Origin: Stutzerimonas stutzeri
GTDB lineage: Bacteria > Pseudomonadota > Gammaproteobacteria > Pseudomonadales > Pseudomonadaceae
DNA: 64,000 bases
NCBI RefSeq assembly: GCF_002890915.1
Contig: NZ_POUT01000002.1
Span: 620,001-684,000, forward strand
Reading direction: 5' to 3'
The notes beneath the pieces were generated by a model, which was given only the letters and a program-made list of their open reading frames with translations, ran no database searches and had not been told where the DNA came from. A program made the position numbers and the translations under genes. This document shows positions 54,677-64,000 of the stretch, piece by piece (the first letter of the stretch is position 1; each line of letters opens with the position of its first letter).

Positions 54677-54875
54677 CGTCTCGCTTCTTCCTGATGGCGG
54701 CGACCCGGCCCGCCGTGTCGACGGACCCGCTTGCTGCAACGAACGGTCGCAGAGGGCCGGAGGGGAATGCGCCACTTTACTGTATTAGCCCTCGGCTAGA
54801 CTAACCTTGAACCTTCGTCCTGTGGTGCCAGTCACTACCGGCAAACCTTTCTCAGCAAGCCAAGCGGAGCCATAC

Positions 54876-57800
54876 ATGGCGTTCTTCTCAGCGGCTAGCA
54901 AAGCCGACTTTCAGCAGCAATTGCAGACAGCACTGGCACAGTACATAGACCCTCAACTCCTGCCCCAGCTGGGCCTGTTCGCCGAGCAGTTCTTCGGCAT
55001 CGTCGCCCTGAGCGAACTCACCGAGCGGCGCATGACCGACCTGGTCGGCTCGACCCTGGCCAGCTGGCGACTGCTCGAGCGCTTCGATCCGGCCATGCCC
55101 GAGGTGCAGGTCTTCAACCCCGATTACGAAAAGCACGGTTGGCAGTCGACCCATAGCGTGGTCGAGGTGCTGCATCCGGACATGCCGTTCCTGGTCGACT
55201 CGGTGCGCATCGAGCTGACCCGTCGTGGCTACAGCATCCATACGTTGCAGACCAGCGTGCTGCAGGTGCGCCGCGATGCCGACGGAACGCTGCTCGAACT
55301 GCTGCCCAAGGACAGTCGGGCGCCGGACAGCCATGCCGAATCGCTGATTTTCGTCGAGATCGACCGCTGCGCCAGTGCCGCTGCATTGCGCGAGCTGGAG
55401 CAGTCGCTGCAGGGCGTGCTGGCCGACGTGCGCCAGGTGGTCGCCGATTTCGCCGCGATGAAGGGCAAGGCCGAGGAGCTGCAGGCGCGGCTGGAGCGGG
55501 TGAACCTGCGCATCGACGGCGATGAGCTGGAGGAAATCAGGGACTTCATGCGCTGGCTGGCCGCCGACCATTTCACTTTCCTCGGCTACGAGGAGTTCTC
55601 CGTCGTCGAGCAGCCGGACGGCGGGCGCATCGTCTATGACGAAGGGTCGCTGCTGGGCCTGTCGCGCAGCATGCGCACCGGCCTGTCGCGGGAGGAGCAG
55701 TCGCTCACCAGCCAGTCCGTCGGCTACCTGCGCGAGCCCTTGCTGCTGTCGTTCGCCAAGGCGGCAATGCCCAGCCGCGTGCATCGCCCGGCCTATCCGG
55801 ACTTCGTTTCGGTACGCGAGTTCGACGAGGAGGGCCGGGTGGTTCGCGAATGCCGCTTCCTCGGTCTGTTCACCTCGTCGGTATACACCCAGAGCGTGCG
55901 GCGCATTCCGTTCATCCGGCGCAAGGTCGAGGCCGTGGTGCAGCGCGCCAACTTCGGCAGTTCGGCGCACCTGGCCAAGGAGTTGGTGCAGGTGCTCGAG
56001 GTGCTGCCGCGCGACGAGCTGTTCCAGGCGCCGATCGACGAGCTGTTCGAGAACGCCATCGCCATCGTGCAGATTCAGGAGCGCAACCGGCTGCGCCTGT
56101 TCCTGCGCTTCGATCCCTACCGGCGTTTCTGCTATTGCCTGGTGTACGTACCGCGCGACAGCTATTCCACCGAGACCCGGCTGAAGATCCAGCAGGTATT
56201 GGTGGATCGGCTCGAAGCCAGCGGTTGCGAATTCTCCACCTATTTCTCCGAATCGGTGCTGACGCGGGTGCAGTTCATCCTGCGCCTGGATCCCAACAAG
56301 CCGATACAGGTCGACCCGGAGCGCCTCGAGCAGGAAGTCCTGCAGGCCTGCCGCAGTTGGCAGGACGACTATGCCTGCCTGATGGTCGAGCGCTTCGGCG
56401 AGGCGCAGGGGACCAACCTGCTCGGCGAATTTCCCAAGGGGTTCCCGGCTGGTTATCGCGAGCGCTTCTCGCCGCAGTCGGCCACGGTGGACATGCAGCA
56501 CGTGCTCGCGTTGAACGAGGAGCGCCCGCTGGTGATGAGCTTCTACCAGCCGATCACCACCGCCGATGAAAACCGCCTGCACTGCAAGCTCTACCACATG
56601 GACACGCCGTTGCCGCTGTCCGACATCCTGCCGATCATGGAAAACCTCGGGCTGCGGGTGATCGGCGAGTTCCCCTTCCGGCTGCGCAACAAGAGCGGCC
56701 GCGAATACTGGATGCACGATTTCGCCTTCACCTATGCCGAAGGCCTGGAAATCGACCTGCTGGAAATCAACGAGCCGCTGCAGGATGCCTTCATCCACAT
56801 CTACGGCGGGCTCGCCGAGAACGATGCCTTCAACCGGCTGGTGCTGACCGCCGGGCTGACCTGGCGCGAAGTGGCGCTGCTGCGGGCCTATGCCCGCTAC
56901 CTCAAGCAGATCCGCATGGGCTTCGGCCTGGGCTACATCGCCAGTGCCTTGCTCAACCACACCGACATCGCCCGCGAACTGGTGCGGTTGTTCAAGATGC
57001 GTTTCTACCTGGCGCGCAAGCTCGGCGACGACGATCTCGCCGACAAGCAGCAGCGTCTCGAACAGGCGATCCTCGGGGCACTGGACGAAGTGGCAGTGCT
57101 CAACGAGGACCGCATCCTCAGGCGCTACCTGGACCTGATCAAGGCGACGCTGCGCACCAACTTCTACCAGCCGGATGCGAGCGGCCGGGCCAAGGATTAC
57201 TTCAGCTTCAAGCTCGATCCGCGAGCAATCCCGGAAATGCCGCGGCCGGCGCCGCTGTACGAGATCTTCGTCTACTCGCCGCGCGTGGAAGGGGTGCACC
57301 TGCGCGGCGGCAAGGTGGCGCGCGGCGGCCTGCGCTGGTCCGACCGCGAGGAGGATTACCGCACCGAGGTGCTCGGCCTGGTCAAGGCCCAGCAGGTGAA
57401 GAATGCGGTGATCGTGCCCGGTGGCGCCAAGGGCGGCTTCATTCCGCGGCGATTGCCGGGCAACGGGAGCCGCGACGACATCCAGGCCGAAGCCATCGCC
57501 TGTTACCGGATATTCATCAGCGCGCTGCTGGACGTGACCGACAACCTCAAGGAAGGCCGTGTCGTGCCGCCAGCCAACGTGCTGTGCTACGACGATGACG
57601 ATCCCTACCTGGTGGTCGCCGCGGACAAGGGCACCGCGAGCTTCTCGGACATCGCCAACGGCATCGCCGCCGAGTACGACTTCTGGCTCGGCGATGCCTT
57701 CGCCTCGGGCGGCTCGGCCGGCTACGACCACAAGAAGATGGGCATCACCGCGCGCGGCGCCTGGGTCTCGGTGCAGCGGCATTTCCGCGAACGCGGGATC

Positions 57801-59729
57801 GACGTGCAGACCGACAGCATCAGCGTGATCGGCATCGGCGACATGGCCGGCGACGTCTTCGGCAACGGCATGCTGATGTCCGAAACGCTGCAGTTGGTGG
57901 CGGCGTTCAACCATATGCATATCTTCATCGACCCGGACCCCGATCCGGCCCGCAGTTTCAGCGAGCGCAAGCGCCTGTTCGAATTGCCGCGCTCGGCCTG
58001 GACCGATTACGACCGCTCGCTGATCTCCGCCGGCGGCGGCATCTTCCCGCGTGCGGCCAAGCGCGTGGAGATCACCCCGCAGATGAAGCAGCGCTTCGCC
58101 ATCGACGCGGACCAGCTGACGCCTGCCGAGCTGATCAATGCCCTGCTCAAGGCGCCGGTGGACCTGCTCTGGAACGGTGGCATCGGCACCTATGTGAAGA
58201 GCAGCAGCGAAAGCCATGCCGAGGTGGGTGACAAGGCCAACGATGCGGTGCGGGTCAACGGCAACGAGCTGCGTGCCAAGGTGGTGGGCGAGGGTGGCAA
58301 CCTCGGCATGACCCAGCTGGGCCGGGTCGAATACGCCCTGCATGGCGGCGCCAGCAACACCGACTTCATCGATAACGCCGGCGGGGTCGATTGTTCCGAC
58401 CATGAAGTGAACATCAAGATCCTGCTCAACGAGGTGGTCAGCAGCGGCGACATGACCGGCAAGCAGCGCAACCAGCTGCTGTTCGAGATGACCGATGCCG
58501 TGGCTGAGCTGGTGCTGCACAACAACTACAAGCAGACCCAGGCGCTGTCGCAGGCGCAGCATCGCGCGCGCGAGCGCGGCGGCGAATACATCCGCCTGAT
58601 CGCGGCGCTGGAGGCCGCGGGCCAGCTGGACCGCAACCTGGAGTTCCTGCCGTCGGACGAGGCGCTGGCCGAGCGGGCGAATCTGGGCCAGGGGCTGAGC
58701 CGGCCCGAGCTGTCGGTGCTGATTTCCTACAGCAAGATCGAGCTGAAGAAGGCGCTGCTGGAATCACGCGTACCGGACGATGCCTATCTGGCCCGGGAAA
58801 TGGACAGCGCATTTCCGCAGCTGCTGGTCGAGCGCTTCCATGATGCCATGCTGCAGCATCGCCTCAAGCGCGAGATCGTCAGTACGCAGATCGCCAACGA
58901 CCTGGTCAACAACATGGGCATCACCTTCGTCCAGCGGCTCAAGGAAGCCACCGGGATGAGTGCGGCCAACGTCGCCGGTGCCTATGTCATCGTGCGCGAC
59001 ATCTTCCATCTGCCGCACTGGTTCCGCCAGGTCGAGGCGCTGGACCACAAGGTGCCCGCCGAACTGCAACTGACCCTGATGGACGAGCTGATGCGGCTGG
59101 GGCGCCGGGCGACCCGCTGGTTCCTGCGCAATCGGCGCAACGAGCTGGATGCGGCGCGCGATGTCGCCCATTTCGGCCCGCGGGTGGCTGCCCTCGGACT
59201 CAAGCTCGATGAGCTGCTGCAGGGCGCTACCCGCGAGCGCTGGCAGGGGCGCTATCAGCGTTATACCGAGGCTGGCGTGCCGGAACTGCTGGCGCGGATG
59301 GTGGCCGGAACCAGCCACCTCTACACGCTGCTGCCGATCCTCGAGGCGGCGGACGAGACCGGCCAGGCGCCAGCGCAGGTCGCCGCGGCCTATTTCGCCG
59401 TCGGCGGGGCGCTGGAGCTGCCCTGGTACTTGCACCAGCTGACCAGCATGCCGGTGGCCAACAACTGGCAGGCCCTGGCACGCGAGGGCTTTCGCGACGA
59501 TCTGGATTCGCAGCAGCGCAGCATCACCGTATCGGTGCTGCAAATGGCGGGTGGGCCCGAGCAGATCGGCGAGCGTGTCGATGCCTGGCTGGCACAGCGG
59601 CCCTATCCGCTCGAGCGTTGGCGCGAGATGCTGGCCGAGCTACGCGGTGCCAGCGGCAGCGACTATGCGATCTATGCCGTGGCCAGCCGCGAGCTGCAGG
59701 ACCTGGCGCAATCGGTGGGGCAGGGGTGA
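54876..59729 (+). CDS. gdhB: NAD-dependent glutamate dehydrogenase, large (180-kDa) type
   Basis: 1,617 residues, the length of the P. aeruginosa enzyme. It deaminates glutamate to 2-oxoglutarate plus ammonium, mainly in catabolism. Long N-terminal regulatory part (1 to about 720, with ACT-like regions), then the catalytic domain: GGKVARGGLRWSDR, the active-site Lys in PGGAKGGFIPRR, and VIGIGDMAGDVFGNGML for NAD binding, followed by a long C-terminal helical domain. I chose ATG 54876 (AAGCGGAGC upstream) over 54807. No promoter could be fixed; it stands alone, divergent from moxR. Confidence 0.96.
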   Translation: MAFFSAASKADFQQQLQTALAQYIDPQLLPQLGLFAEQFFGIVALSELTERRMTDLVGSTLASWRLLERFDPAMPEVQVFNPDYEKHGWQSTHSVVEVLHPDMPFLVDSVRIELTRRGYSIHTLQTSVLQVRRDADGTLLELLPKDSRAPDSHAESLIFVEIDRCASAAALRELEQSLQGVLADVRQVVADFAAMKGKAEELQARLERVNLRIDGDELEEIRDFMRWLAADHFTFLGYEEFSVVEQPDGGRIVYDEGSLLGLSRSMRTGLSREEQSLTSQSVGYLREPLLLSFAKAAMPSRVHRPAYPDFVSVREFDEEGRVVRECRFLGLFTSSVYTQSVRRIPFIRRKVEAVVQRANFGSSAHLAKELVQVLEVLPRDELFQAPIDELFENAIAIVQIQERNRLRLFLRFDPYRRFCYCLVYVPRDSYSTETRLKIQQVLVDRLEASGCEFSTYFSESVLTRVQFILRLDPNKPIQVDPERLEQEVLQACRSWQDDYACLMVERFGEAQGTNLLGEFPKGFPAGYRERFSPQSATVDMQHVLALNEERPLVMSFYQPITTADENRLHCKLYHMDTPLPLSDILPIMENLGLRVIGEFPFRLRNKSGREYWMHDFAFTYAEGLEIDLLEINEPLQDAFIHIYGGLAENDAFNRLVLTAGLTWREVALLRAYARYLKQIRMGFGLGYIASALLNHTDIARELVRLFKMRFYLARKLGDDDLADKQQRLEQAILGALDEVAVLNEDRILRRYLDLIKATLRTNFYQPDASGRAKDYFSFKLDPRAIPEMPRPAPLYEIFVYSPRVEGVHLRGGKVARGGLRWSDREEDYRTEVLGLVKAQQVKNAVIVPGGAKGGFIPRRLPGNGSRDDIQAEAIACYRIFISALLDVTDNLKEGRVVPPANVLCYDDDDPYLVVAADKGTASFSDIANGIAAEYDFWLGDAFASGGSAGYDHKKMGITARGAWVSVQRHFRERGIDVQTDSISVIGIGDMAGDVFGNGMLMSETLQLVAAFNHMHIFIDPDPDPARSFSERKRLFELPRSAWTDYDRSLISAGGGIFPRAAKRVEITPQMKQRFAIDADQLTPAELINALLKAPVDLLWNGGIGTYVKSSSESHAEVGDKANDAVRVNGNELRAKVVGEGGNLGMTQLGRVEYALHGGASNTDFIDNAGGVDCSDHEVNIKILLNEVVSSGDMTGKQRNQLLFEMTDAVAELVLHNNYKQTQALSQAQHRARERGGEYIRLIAALEAAGQLDRNLEFLPSDEALAERANLGQGLSRPELSVLISYSKIELKKALLESRVPDDAYLAREMDSAFPQLLVERFHDAMLQHRLKREIVSTQIANDLVNNMGITFVQRLKEATGMSAANVAGAYVIVRDIFHLPHWFRQVEALDHKVPAELQLTLMDELMRLGRRATRWFLRNRRNELDAARDVAHFGPRVAALGLKLDELLQGATRERWQGRYQRYTEAGVPELLARMVAGTSHLYTLLPILEAADETGQAPAQVAAAYFAVGGALELPWYLHQLTSMPVANNWQALAREGFRDDLDSQQRSITVSVLQMAGGPEQIGERVDAWLAQRPYPLERWREMLAELRGASGSDYAIYAVASRELQDLAQSVGQG

Positions 59730-59837
59730 GGTTGTCGTCCATCATGCTGCGCGGTTGAAACCCGCGCAGCCGGTCTCGAGCAGCGCAGCGCGGTGGGATG
59801 AAGCGGAGCGCCGACCGGCCCATGATTGCTCAAGACG

Positions 59838-59928
59838 CATCGCCCCGAGGGCGGGCCTCCCACAAGAGCGCCCAAGCTGCACCTATTCTGTGGGCGGTGC
59901 GCCCTCGCGGCGATTGCAGGCCGCAAGG
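59838..59928. repeat. REP-like inverted repeat, family C
   Basis: CATCGCCCCGAGGGCGGGCCTCCCACA is mirrored by TGTGGGCGGTGCGCCCTCGCGGCGATTG; related to 21599-21676. It separates the convergent gdhB and the hypothetical gene at 59954. Confidence 0.78.
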
Positions 59929-59953
59929 CTTGCTGGCTTTACACGGTAAGCCT

Positions 59954-60871
59954 TCAGCTCGGTGCAGGTTGTCCGCGCTTGAAACGGGTGATCTGCGGTA
60001 GGTCGCGCAGGTAGCGGAGCATGTCCGGCGCGCCGGCGAGCTTGAGGCCTTCGCCGATGGCGTTGGCGGTGGGGTCGCGCTTTTCCAGCAGCAACAGCTC
60101 CGAGTTGCTGGCGTTGCGCAGCAGCGTCAGTCGCGCATACGCCACCTTGGTGTCGAGCAGCAGCGCCATGAAGTCGCGGTCGTTCCAGGCCTGGGCGGGC
60201 ATGGTGACGGCATGGTAGCCGGCATCGAGTGCCTGGAGGCCGGCGCGGTCGAGGCGGTAGTCGGTGACTTCGGCCGGCAGCATGACTTCAAGGCCACGCA
60301 GGCGGGCATAGGCGACGGCGCAGGCGAAGGCTTCGATGTGATGCTCGCCGGTCCAGTAGAGGCGTTCGCCGAGCCAGCTGGCCTGGCGCAGTTCGATCGG
60401 TGTGCCCTTGTCGAAGCCGGGCAGGGCGGTGCCAAGGGCACGCAGGAAGTCCTTGTAGCTGATGACGCGCAGCTGCCGGCAGGCCGGTGTGGCGGCGAAG
60501 GCTTCGATGCTCGGGTAGCCGACGCCGTCGCTGGCGCAACCGCCGATCCCGTCGATCTGGCGCAGATCGATTTCGCAATGGGGATCGCTTTCCTTCCTGA
60601 TCAGGCGGGTCAAGGCCGCGTGGGCGCGGGCCTTGTCCTCCTGCACCGGCCCGGAAAGCGCGCCGCGGGGCAGTTCCAGGAGGCGTTGCAGGCAGGGGCC
60701 GTCGTTCCAGAAGATGCTCGGTTCGGGCTCGGGGAGCCGCGCAAAGGGCAGTTGCAGCCGGCTGGCGCGCTCCAGTATCTGGTGCGAGGCCTTGGTCCTC
60801 ACGCCGAAACGTTGCGCCAATCTGGCGAGATGAGATGTCAGTGAAGGCATTGGCTCGGGCAGGCTCATCAT
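59954..60871 (-). CDS. Conserved hypothetical protein
   Basis: 305 residues, no signal peptide or membrane helix. Mixed alpha/beta composition with ESDPHCEIDLRQIDGIGGCA, WLGERLYWTGEHHIEAFACAVAYAR and VTMPAQAWNDRDFMALLLDTKVAYARL as the most structured segments. I cannot assign a known activity. Two consecutive ATGs (60871 and 60868) are possible starts; the ribosome-binding site is weak. Convergent with gdhB and divergent from the DUF2835 gene. Confidence 0.75.
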   Translation of the reverse strand: MMSLPEPMPSLTSHLARLAQRFGVRTKASHQILERASRLQLPFARLPEPEPSIFWNDGPCLQRLLELPRGALSGPVQEDKARAHAALTRLIRKESDPHCEIDLRQIDGIGGCASDGVGYPSIEAFAATPACRQLRVISYKDFLRALGTALPGFDKGTPIELRQASWLGERLYWTGEHHIEAFACAVAYARLRGLEVMLPAEVTDYRLDRAGLQALDAGYHAVTMPAQAWNDRDFMALLLDTKVAYARLTLLRNASNSELLLLEKRDPTANAIGEGLKLAGAPDMLRYLRDLPQITRFKRGQPAPS

Positions 60872-61090
60872 GGGTGAGCTCTCAGAATGAAGGGCTGTCG
60901 AGGTTGCACCGCGGCCGCGGATGAACGTTCGGCAGAGCCTTGGGCCGGAGTGTGGCAGACCGGAAGCATTTGCGCACGGGCTTTGCTGCAAATGGGTGTC
61001 GCCGGGAGAGAAAAAGGGGCGCGCTGGGCTCGCGTCGCCGTGCCGCGTCGATGTGGCAATATCGCCGAATGGATCACCTGAGGAGCCTCC

Positions 61091-61312
61091 ATGCCAAACC
61101 TGGTGCTGGACATCGCATTGCCCGCCGAACGAATGAAGGCGGTGTATCAGGGCCGCGCCAATCGAATCCTGATTCGAAGCCGTGACGGAACGCGTGTCAG
61201 TTTGCCTGCGCATCACCTGCGCCCGTTTCTGACCAGCGAAGGCGTCTATGGTTCCTTCGAGCTGGAATTCGCCGAGCAAGGGCAGCTGCTGAGCTTGCGC
61301 CGGCTGCAATGA
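61091..61312 (+). CDS. DUF2835 family protein
   Basis: 73 residues. The core ALPAERMKAVYQGRANRILIRSRDGTRVSLPAHHLRPFLT in outline, ending FELEF...LLSLRRL, matches DUF2835, a small protein usually next to pyrD in pseudomonads. AGGAGCC is directly upstream of the ATG. Predicted as one small beta-barrel-like domain; no function is known. Confidence 0.88.
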   Translation: MPNLVLDIALPAERMKAVYQGRANRILIRSRDGTRVSLPAHHLRPFLTSEGVYGSFELEFAEQGQLLSLRRLQ

Positions 61313-61401
61313 ATGCATGCTCCAGGGCATCGGCGAGCCGCTGAAAATCGCGCCGGCCTGCTATACTCCGCGCCCACACTTTCCGAGACGTTAGGCTGCG
61401 T

Positions 61402-62433
61402 ATGTATAACCTGGCCCGCCAGTTGTTGTTCAAGTTATCCCCGGAAACTTCCCACGAGCTTTCCCTCGAACTGATTGGCGCAGGCGGCCGTCTCGGGCTC
61501 AACGCGATGCTGGGCAAACCCCCGGCGAGCCTGCCGGTACGGGTGATGGGGCTGGATTTTCCCAACCCCGTGGGGCTCGCTGCCGGGCTGGACAAGAATG
61601 GCGAAGCGATTCGCGGGCTATCGCAGCTGGGGTTCGGTTTCATCGAAGTGGGCACGGTCACGCCGCGCCCGCAACCGGGCAATCCCAAGCCGCGCCTGTT
61701 CCGGCTGCCCGAGGCCGAGGCGATCATCAATCGCATGGGCTTCAACAACCAGGGTGTCGATGCCTTGCTGGCGCGGGTGGAGGCGGCCCGCTTCGAGGGC
61801 GTGCTGGGCATCAATATCGGCAAGAATTTCGATACGCCGGTGGAACGTGCCGAGGACGATTACCTGCTGTGCCTGGAGAAGGTCTACCACCATGCCAGCT
61901 ACGTCACCGTCAATGTCAGTTCGCCCAACACGCCCGGGCTGCGCAGCCTGCAGTTCGGCGATTCGCTCAAGCACCTGCTCGATGCGCTGCGGCTGCGCCG
62001 CGAAGACCTCGAGCTGATGCACGGCAAGCGCGTGCCGCTGGCGATCAAGATCGCTCCCGACATGACCGATGAAGAAACCGCGCTGGTGGGCGAGGCGGTA
62101 TTCCAGGCGGGGATGGATGCGATCATCGCCACCAATACCACCCTCGGGCGCGAAGGCGTGGCCGGGCTGGCCCATGCCGACGAAGCGGGCGGCCTGTCCG
62201 GTGCGCCGGTGCGGGACAAGAGCACGCATACCGTGAAAGTGCTGGCCCAGACCCTGGGTGGACGGCTGCCGATCATCGCCGTGGGCGGCATCACCGAAGG
62301 CCGCCACGCAGCCGAGAAGATCGAGGCGGGCGCGAGCCTGGTTCAGTTGTATTCGGGGTTCATCTACAAGGGGCCGGCGCTGATTCGCGAGGCGGTGGAT
62401 GCCATTGCGGCGTTGCGCTCGCAGGCAGGTTGA
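61402..62433 (+). CDS. pyrD: Dihydroorotate dehydrogenase (quinone), class 2
   Basis: 343 residues. It oxidises dihydroorotate to orotate in pyrimidine synthesis, passing electrons to membrane quinone. The N-terminal amphipathic helices ([22 protein letters not shown] in outline) mark the membrane-bound class 2. FMN-site motifs: [55 protein letters not shown] (catalytic Ser) and [14 protein letters not shown]. The ribosome-binding site is weak (TTAGG). Confidence 0.97.
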   Translation: MYNLARQLLFKLSPETSHELSLELIGAGGRLGLNAMLGKPPASLPVRVMGLDFPNPVGLAAGLDKNGEAIRGLSQLGFGFIEVGTVTPRPQPGNPKPRLFRLPEAEAIINRMGFNNQGVDALLARVEAARFEGVLGINIGKNFDTPVERAEDDYLLCLEKVYHHASYVTVNVSSPNTPGLRSLQFGDSLKHLLDALRLRREDLELMHGKRVPLAIKIAPDMTDEETALVGEAVFQAGMDAIIATNTTLGREGVAGLAHADEAGGLSGAPVRDKSTHTVKVLAQTLGGRLPIIAVGGITEGRHAAEKIEAGASLVQLYSGFIYKGPALIREAVDAIAALRSQAG

Positions 62434-62454
62434 GTGGGGTCCGATTGCCGGAAT

Positions 62455-62474
62455 GGGGCTCCTGTCGGAGCCCC
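62455..62474. terminator. Hairpin after pyrD, possible terminator
   Basis: GGGGCTCC-TGTC-GGAGCCCC, a perfect 8-bp stem with a tetraloop, followed at once by a smaller hairpin AGGGCT-GCT-AGCCC. No T-run follows, so it may need Rho or merely protect the mRNA end. It separates the convergent pyrD and rmf. Confidence 0.5.
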
Positions 62475-62534
62475 AGGGCTGCTAGCCCGCCGCCCGGATG
62501 GGGCGTGCCGTTTGAAGTCAGATAGATCGGTGAA

Positions 62535-62750
62535 TCAGCCGACCGCGTGAAGTTCGTTGAGTCGATGCAGACCGGCGGTACCGGTCAGTCCATCCCAGTT
62601 GTCGCCGCGACCCTCCCGCCAGCCATTGATCCAGGCTTGGCGAACGGTGGGATGTGAAAAAGGACAGAGGTCGCGAGATTTGCCATGTATGCCATGTTGA
62701 TAACCGCGCAGAAATGCTCGTTCCATCGGATCACGCTTGAGTCTTCTCAT
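62535..62750 (-). CDS. rmf: Ribosome modulation factor
   Basis: 71 residues. MRRLKRDPMERAFLRGYQHG, then GKSRDLCPF and RQAWINGWREGRGDNWDG are the family signature. RMF dimerises 70S ribosomes into inactive 100S particles in stationary phase. The C-terminus is about 15 residues longer than in E. coli. Convergent with pyrD, as in other pseudomonads. Its upstream region carries a long inverted repeat. Confidence 0.95.
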   Translation of the reverse strand: MRRLKRDPMERAFLRGYQHGIHGKSRDLCPFSHPTVRQAWINGWREGRGDNWDGLTGTAGLHRLNELHAVG

Positions 62751-63100
62751 TGGGTATTGCCCTCAGTGGTTGACTGGTGTTCCTGGTGGCCTCATGGCGA
62801 GACCGGGCAGCTAGGCTGCCAGTGAAACCCGCTGCCGGCGTGGCGGGTTTCGCCAGGCACCATTGCGGTGCCGGCCTGAGGTGAGTTCTAACCCAATGCC
62901 CGAGAGGCTGGAATGATCGTTTTGTCATAAGTAGGTAACGAAACTATGGTTCTACCCATAAGCCGCGTTTACTGCGGTATCTGAACCTCATCCCAGGGCC
63001 GTCTCATTCGTCGCCTGATATTTTTACCCGCGCCATCCTCGTTTTTTCCTGCTGGGCCTGTTCCGACGAAAGGGGCACAGCGGTTATTTCTGGAACTGCC
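62751..63100. other. Intergenic control region between rmf and rlmL, with a perfect inverted repeat
   Basis: 350 bases without a gene. GAAACCCGC (62824-62832) and its exact complement GCGGGTTTC (62843-62851) enclose 10 bases, 74 bases upstream of rmf and probably within its leader or promoter. No T-run follows on either strand. The remainder should contain the divergent promoters of rmf and rlmL; I saw no clear consensus boxes. Confidence 0.55.
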
Positions 63101-64000
63101 ATGACCGATCGCCATGAACTGATACTCACCTGTCCAAAGGGGCTGGAAAACCTGCTGCTCGAGGAAGCCACAGGCCTGGGGCTGGAGGAGGCCCGCGAGC
63201 AGACCTCCGCTATCCGAGGTTTCGGCGGGCTCGAAGTGGCCTACCGGCTATGCCTGTGGTCGCGTCTGGCCAACCGCGTGCTGCTGGTGCTCAGCCGTTT
63301 CCCCACGGTCGACGCCGATACCCTGTATCAGGGCGTGCATGCAGTCGATTGGGCCGAGCATCTGCAACCCGGTGGCAGCCTGGCGGTGGAGTTCAGTGGC
63401 CGTGGCTCGGGCATCGACAACACGCATTTCGGCGCGCTGAAGGTCAAGGATGCCATTGTCGATCGGTTGCGCACCGCATCCGGCGAGCGGCCGAGCGTCG
63501 ACAAGCTGAATCCCGATCTGCGCGTGCACCTGCGCCTGGACAAGGGCCAGGCGGTGCTGTCGCTGGACCTTTCCGGACACAGCCTGCATCAGCGTGGCTA
63601 CCGCCTGCAGCAGGGCGCGGCGCCGTTGAAGGAGAACCTGGCCGCCGCCATCCTGATCCGTGCCGGCTGGCCGCGCATCGCCGCCGCAGGTGGCGCGCTG
63701 ACCGACCCCATGTGCGGTGTCGGCACCTTTCTGGTGGAAGGCGCGATGATGGCGGCGGACATCGCACCGAACCTCAAGCGCGAGCGCTGGGGCTTCAGCG
63801 CCTGGCTGGGCCATGTGCCGGCGCTATGGAACCGGCTGCACGCCGAAGCCCAGGCGCGGGCGCAGGCCGGCCTGGCCCGTCCACCGCTGTGGATACGTGG
63901 CTACGAAGCCGATCCGCGGCTGATCCAGCCTGGGCGCAACAATATCGAACGGGCCGGGCTGGCGAACTGGATCCGGATCTACCAGGGCGATGTGGCGACC
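63101..64000 (+). CDS. rlmL: 23S rRNA (guanine-N2)-methyltransferase RlmKL, N-terminal part (cut by window edge)
   Basis: 300 codons are visible and the frame is open at the window end. MTDRHELILTCPKGLENLLLEEA opens the protein; a THUMP RNA-binding domain covers about 45-155; a conserved RGYRLQQGAAPLKENLAAAIL leads into the methyltransferase motif DPMCGVGTFLVEGAMMA. In gammaproteobacteria this is the first half of a fusion that modifies G2445 (RlmL) and G2069 (RlmK). The second half would lie beyond the window. Located next to rmf as in P. aeruginosa. Confidence 0.95.
   Translation, partial: MTDRHELILTCPKGLENLLLEEATGLGLEEAREQTSAIRGFGGLEVAYRLCLWSRLANRVLLVLSRFPTVDADTLYQGVHAVDWAEHLQPGGSLAVEFSGRGSGIDNTHFGALKVKDAIVDRLRTASGERPSVDKLNPDLRVHLRLDKGQAVLSLDLSGHSLHQRGYRLQQGAAPLKENLAAAILIRAGWPRIAAAGGALTDPMCGVGTFLVEGAMMAADIAPNLKRERWGFSAWLGHVPALWNRLHAEAQARAQAGLARPPLWIRGYEADPRLIQPGRNNIERAGLANWIRIYQGDVAT

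Noticed and set aside
54888..58562. 1,224-codon minus-strand open frame opposite gdhB
   Set aside because: It is the antisense shadow of gdhB, with low-complexity His/Gln/Gly/Ala composition and no recognisable motif.
60887..61081. Small plus-strand ORFs between the hypothetical gene and DUF2835
   Set aside because: No ribosome-binding site, mutually overlapping in different frames, and no recognisable composition or motif.

Overview
The window is a GC-rich chromosomal segment from a Pseudomonas-type gammaproteobacterium (Pseudomonas sensu lato; the species cannot be fixed from sequence alone). The evidence is high GC, tightly packed genes with many ATGA/GTGA start-stop overlaps, and blocks of gene order that match from memory those of Pseudomonas aeruginosa: hydrolase-aroC-MFS-mtnB-mtnD-mtnC-alkA-speE, DUF1853-nadK-phosphatase-rhomboid-DUF1315-DUF2797-pepN, cobA-nasC-nirD-nirB with nasA and nasST, and gdhB-DUF2835-pyrD-rmf-rlmL. 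I see no rRNA, tRNA, insertion sequence, prophage, integrase or CRISPR array. Several families of short dispersed palindromic (REP-like) repeats fill many intergenic gaps.

Layout. 1-9.6 kb: end of glucokinase, chorismate synthase, the lower methionine-salvage enzymes MtnB/D/C, two tiny membrane proteins, a histidine phosphatase, AlkA and spermidine synthase; SpeE releases the methylthioadenosine that feeds the Mtn pathway. 9.6-13.7 kb: a four-gene cassette (circularly permuted ATP-grasp, alpha-E, transglutaminase, Anbu proteasome-like protease) preceded by a near-consensus sigma-54 promoter. 13.9-18.6 kb: RraB-like protein, LysR regulator divergent from a TauE/SafE permease with a perfect dyad between them, ChrA, DUF1853. 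18.8-25.8 kb: NAD kinase, metallophosphatase, rhomboid protease, DUF1315, DUF2797, PepN. 26.1-29.6 kb: a secreted Ycf48/BNR-type protein and an RND/MMPL transporter.

29.6-47.7 kb is a nitrate-assimilation region: nirB-nirD-nasC-cobA (minus strand), the transporter nasA (minus) and the regulators nasS-nasT (minus). Three sigma-54-type promoters lie ahead of nirB, nasA and nasS. NtrC-like dyads accompany the first two, and those two also have transcribed leaders with strong intrinsic terminators. The nirB leader shows the two tandem hexaloop hairpins expected of an ANTAR (NasT) RNA target. Together the genes give general nitrogen control at initiation and nitrate/nitrite-specific antitermination in the leader. 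Interleaved are an XRE regulator with two palindromic operators, a chemoreceptor, a GAF-GGDEF-EAL protein with a dead GGDEF motif, a PP2C phosphatase-kinase fusion and a PfkB-type phosphofructokinase, which is unusual for a pseudomonad.

47.9-54.7 kb: an overlapping six-gene MoxR-DUF58-DUF4381-BatA-BatB/C-BatD operon (minus strand); the second VWA protein has lost its metal-binding motif. 54.9-64 kb: the large NAD-dependent glutamate dehydrogenase, a conserved hypothetical, DUF2835, PyrD, ribosome modulation factor, and the 5' part of rlmL running off the end.
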